Origin: Pratylenchus scribneri | Lineage: Eukaryota; Nematoda; Chromadorea; Rhabditida; Pratylenchidae | Assembly: GCA_030063045.1 (NCBI GenBank) | Contig: JAQSEB010000078.1 | Coordinates: 378,001 to 442,000 of the forward strand | Direction of reading: 5' to 3' | Length of the DNA stretch: 64,000 nt | In this document: positions 63,201-64,000 of the stretch, piece after piece | Position numbering within the stretch: the stretch's first letter is position 1 | How the letters are laid out: the number at the start of each line of letters is the position of its first letter | Notes under the pieces: model-generated | Told to the model about the DNA's origin: nothing | The model's input: only the letters and a program-made list of their open reading frames with translations | The model's database searches: none | Translations under genes and position numbers: made by a program

Positions 63201-64000
63201 GTAACTTATAGGGTCAATTAATTAATGTCTTTAGGGAATAAGAATCTTATCTAAGCTAAAAAAATTTATTTTAGGGTCGATTAATTAATGTCTTTAGGGA
63301 ATAAGAATCTTATTAGGCTAAAAAAATTTATTTTGAAATTTCTAAGTAACTTATAGGGTCAATTAATTAGTGTCTTTAGGGAATAAGAATCTTATCTAGG
63401 CTAAAAAAATTTATTTTAGGGTCGATTAATTAATTTCTTTAGGGAATAAGAATCTTATCTTGGCTAAAAAAATTTATTTTAGGGTCGATTAATTAATTTC
63501 TTTAGGGAATAAGAATCTTATTAGGCTAAAAAAATTTATTTTAGGGTCGATTAATTAATTTCTTTAGGGAATAAGAATCTTATCTTGGCTAAAAAAATTT
63601 ATTTTAGGGTCGATTAATTAATTTTTTTAGGGAATAAGAATCTTATCTAAGCTAAAAAAATTTATTTTGAAATTTCTAAGTAACTTATAGGGTCAATTAA
63701 TTAATGTCTTTAGGGAATAAGAATCTTATCTAGGCTAAAAAAATTTATTTTGAAATTTCTAAGTAACTTATAGGGTCAATTAATTAATGTCTTTAGGGAA
63801 TAAGAATCTTATCTAAGCTAAAAAAATTTATTTTAGGGTCAATTAATTAATGTCTTTAGGGAATAAGAATCTTATCTAGGCTAAAAAATTTATTTTGAAA
63901 TTTCTAAGTAACTTATAGGGTCAATTAATTAATGTCTTTAGGGAATAAGAATCTTATCTAGGCTAAAAAAATTTATTTTAGGGTCGATTAATTAATGTCT
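57238..64000. repeat. Block VI: block III-like block, continues past window
   Basis: Shares block III marks AATTTTTTTAGGG (58,545, 58,732, 59,210, 60,187, 60,374, 63,621 areas), TTTTGGGGTCAATT (about 59,734, 61,275, 62,295) and AATAAAAATC followed by TTAGGC. It lacks the AATCGTATC variant and instead often has CTAAGC in place of CTAGGC. Left limit approximate. Confidence 0.75.
60609..62695 (+). repeat. 1,020-bp tandem duplication, apparently perfect
   Basis: Bases 60,609-61,675 match 61,629-62,695 at every position I compared, line by line: 1,067 bp at a 1,020-bp offset. The match is bounded on the left by TTATTA versus TATCTA and on the right by GGGTCGATT (61,676 G) versus GGGTCAATT (62,696 A). 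Absence of differences implies a recent duplication, gene conversion, or an assembly repeat. Confidence 0.93.

Larger units (their letters stand above)
1..64000. repeat. Satellite DNA array, 62/63/83-bp tandem units filling the whole window
   Basis: Every line of the window is the same AT-rich unit repeated head to tail in one orientation; no unique sequence, inversion or inserted element was found. The array runs off both edges: it begins with the last two bases of a D module and ends inside module A. Recurrent pieces are AGGGTC, ATTAATTAA, TTTAGGGAATAAGAATC and GGCTAAAAAAATTTATTTT. Coding is excluded: a 63-bp unit carries TAA or TAG in all three forward frames and TTA or CTA (reverse stops) in all three reverse frames. 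No tRNA, rRNA or transposon signature is visible. Such arrays are characteristic of eukaryotic centromeric, pericentromeric or other constitutive heterochromatin; which applies here cannot be told from sequence. I do not recognise the family. Confidence 0.99.

Noticed and set aside
1..64000. Possible open reading frames across the array
   Set aside because: Each 63-bp unit has stops in all six frames (TAA, TAG forward; TTA, CTA on the reverse), so no frame stays open beyond about one unit. There is also no codon bias or ribosome-binding context.
1..64000. Mitochondrial, plastid or bacterial origin
   Set aside because: No organellar or bacterial gene, tRNA or rRNA appears in 64 kb, and a tens-of-kilobases satellite with nested higher-order repeats is a nuclear eukaryotic feature.
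1..64000. Naming the satellite family or host species
   Set aside because: I do not recognise the 62/63/83-bp unit. TTTAGGG content hints at a plant but is not sufficient. A search of the consensus against repeat databases would decide.

Overview
The whole 64 kb window is one uninterrupted, AT-rich satellite DNA array. I see no gene, RNA gene, transposon or unique sequence in it. Every position belongs to a head-to-tail repeat in one orientation, with basic units of 62, 63 or 83 bp. Counting one 63-bp unit gives 15 G/C of 63 (about 24% GC). Unit number is bounded by 771 (all 83 bp) and 1,032 (all 62 bp), and is probably a little over 900. A single-family array this long points to a nuclear eukaryotic genome assembled from long reads, of centromeric, pericentromeric or other heterochromatic type. 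I do not recognise the satellite family and cannot name the organism. The motif TTTAGGG, the plant/green-algal telomere heptamer, occurs up to twice per unit, but that alone does not establish a plant.

The unit is modular. A 63-bp unit reads as module A (23 bp: TTTAGGGTC, then G/A, then ATTAATTAA, then TTTC), module B (TTTAGGGAATAAGAATCTTA, 20 bp) and module C (TCTAGGCTAAAAAAATTTAT, 20 bp). The 83-bp unit adds a 20-bp module D. The 62-bp unit lacks one C at the B/C junction (TTATTAGGC instead of TTATCTAGGC). A few diagnostic sites vary between units: TCGA/TCAA, AATTTC/AATGTC, CTAGGC/CTTGGC/TTAGGC and presence or absence of D. Their combinations define higher-order repeats (HORs).

Six approximate blocks can be seen. 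Block I (1-3,971) holds a 741-bp ten-unit HOR. Block II (3,972-17,387) is mostly TCGA-type 62/63-bp units with local duplications. Block III (17,388-29,205) has four copies of a 2.66-2.96 kb HOR. Block IV (29,206-47,127) is again block II-like, block V (47,128-57,237) block I-like and block VI (57,238-64,000) block III-like. The order is therefore I-II-III-II'-I'-III'. Full-length copies of the 741-bp HOR in blocks I and V lie 49 kb apart and match at every site I compared.

Length differences between HOR copies are sums of whole units (for example 741-581 = 77+83, and 2,935-2,664 = 62+63+83+63). This is the pattern expected from in-register unequal exchange or amplification. Each unit has stop codons in all six frames, so coding is excluded. 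Possible roles (kinetochore or heterochromatin platform, curved DNA, dyad-binding protein site) are inference from motifs only. I found no new gene system here; the interest lies in the satellite's nested structure.
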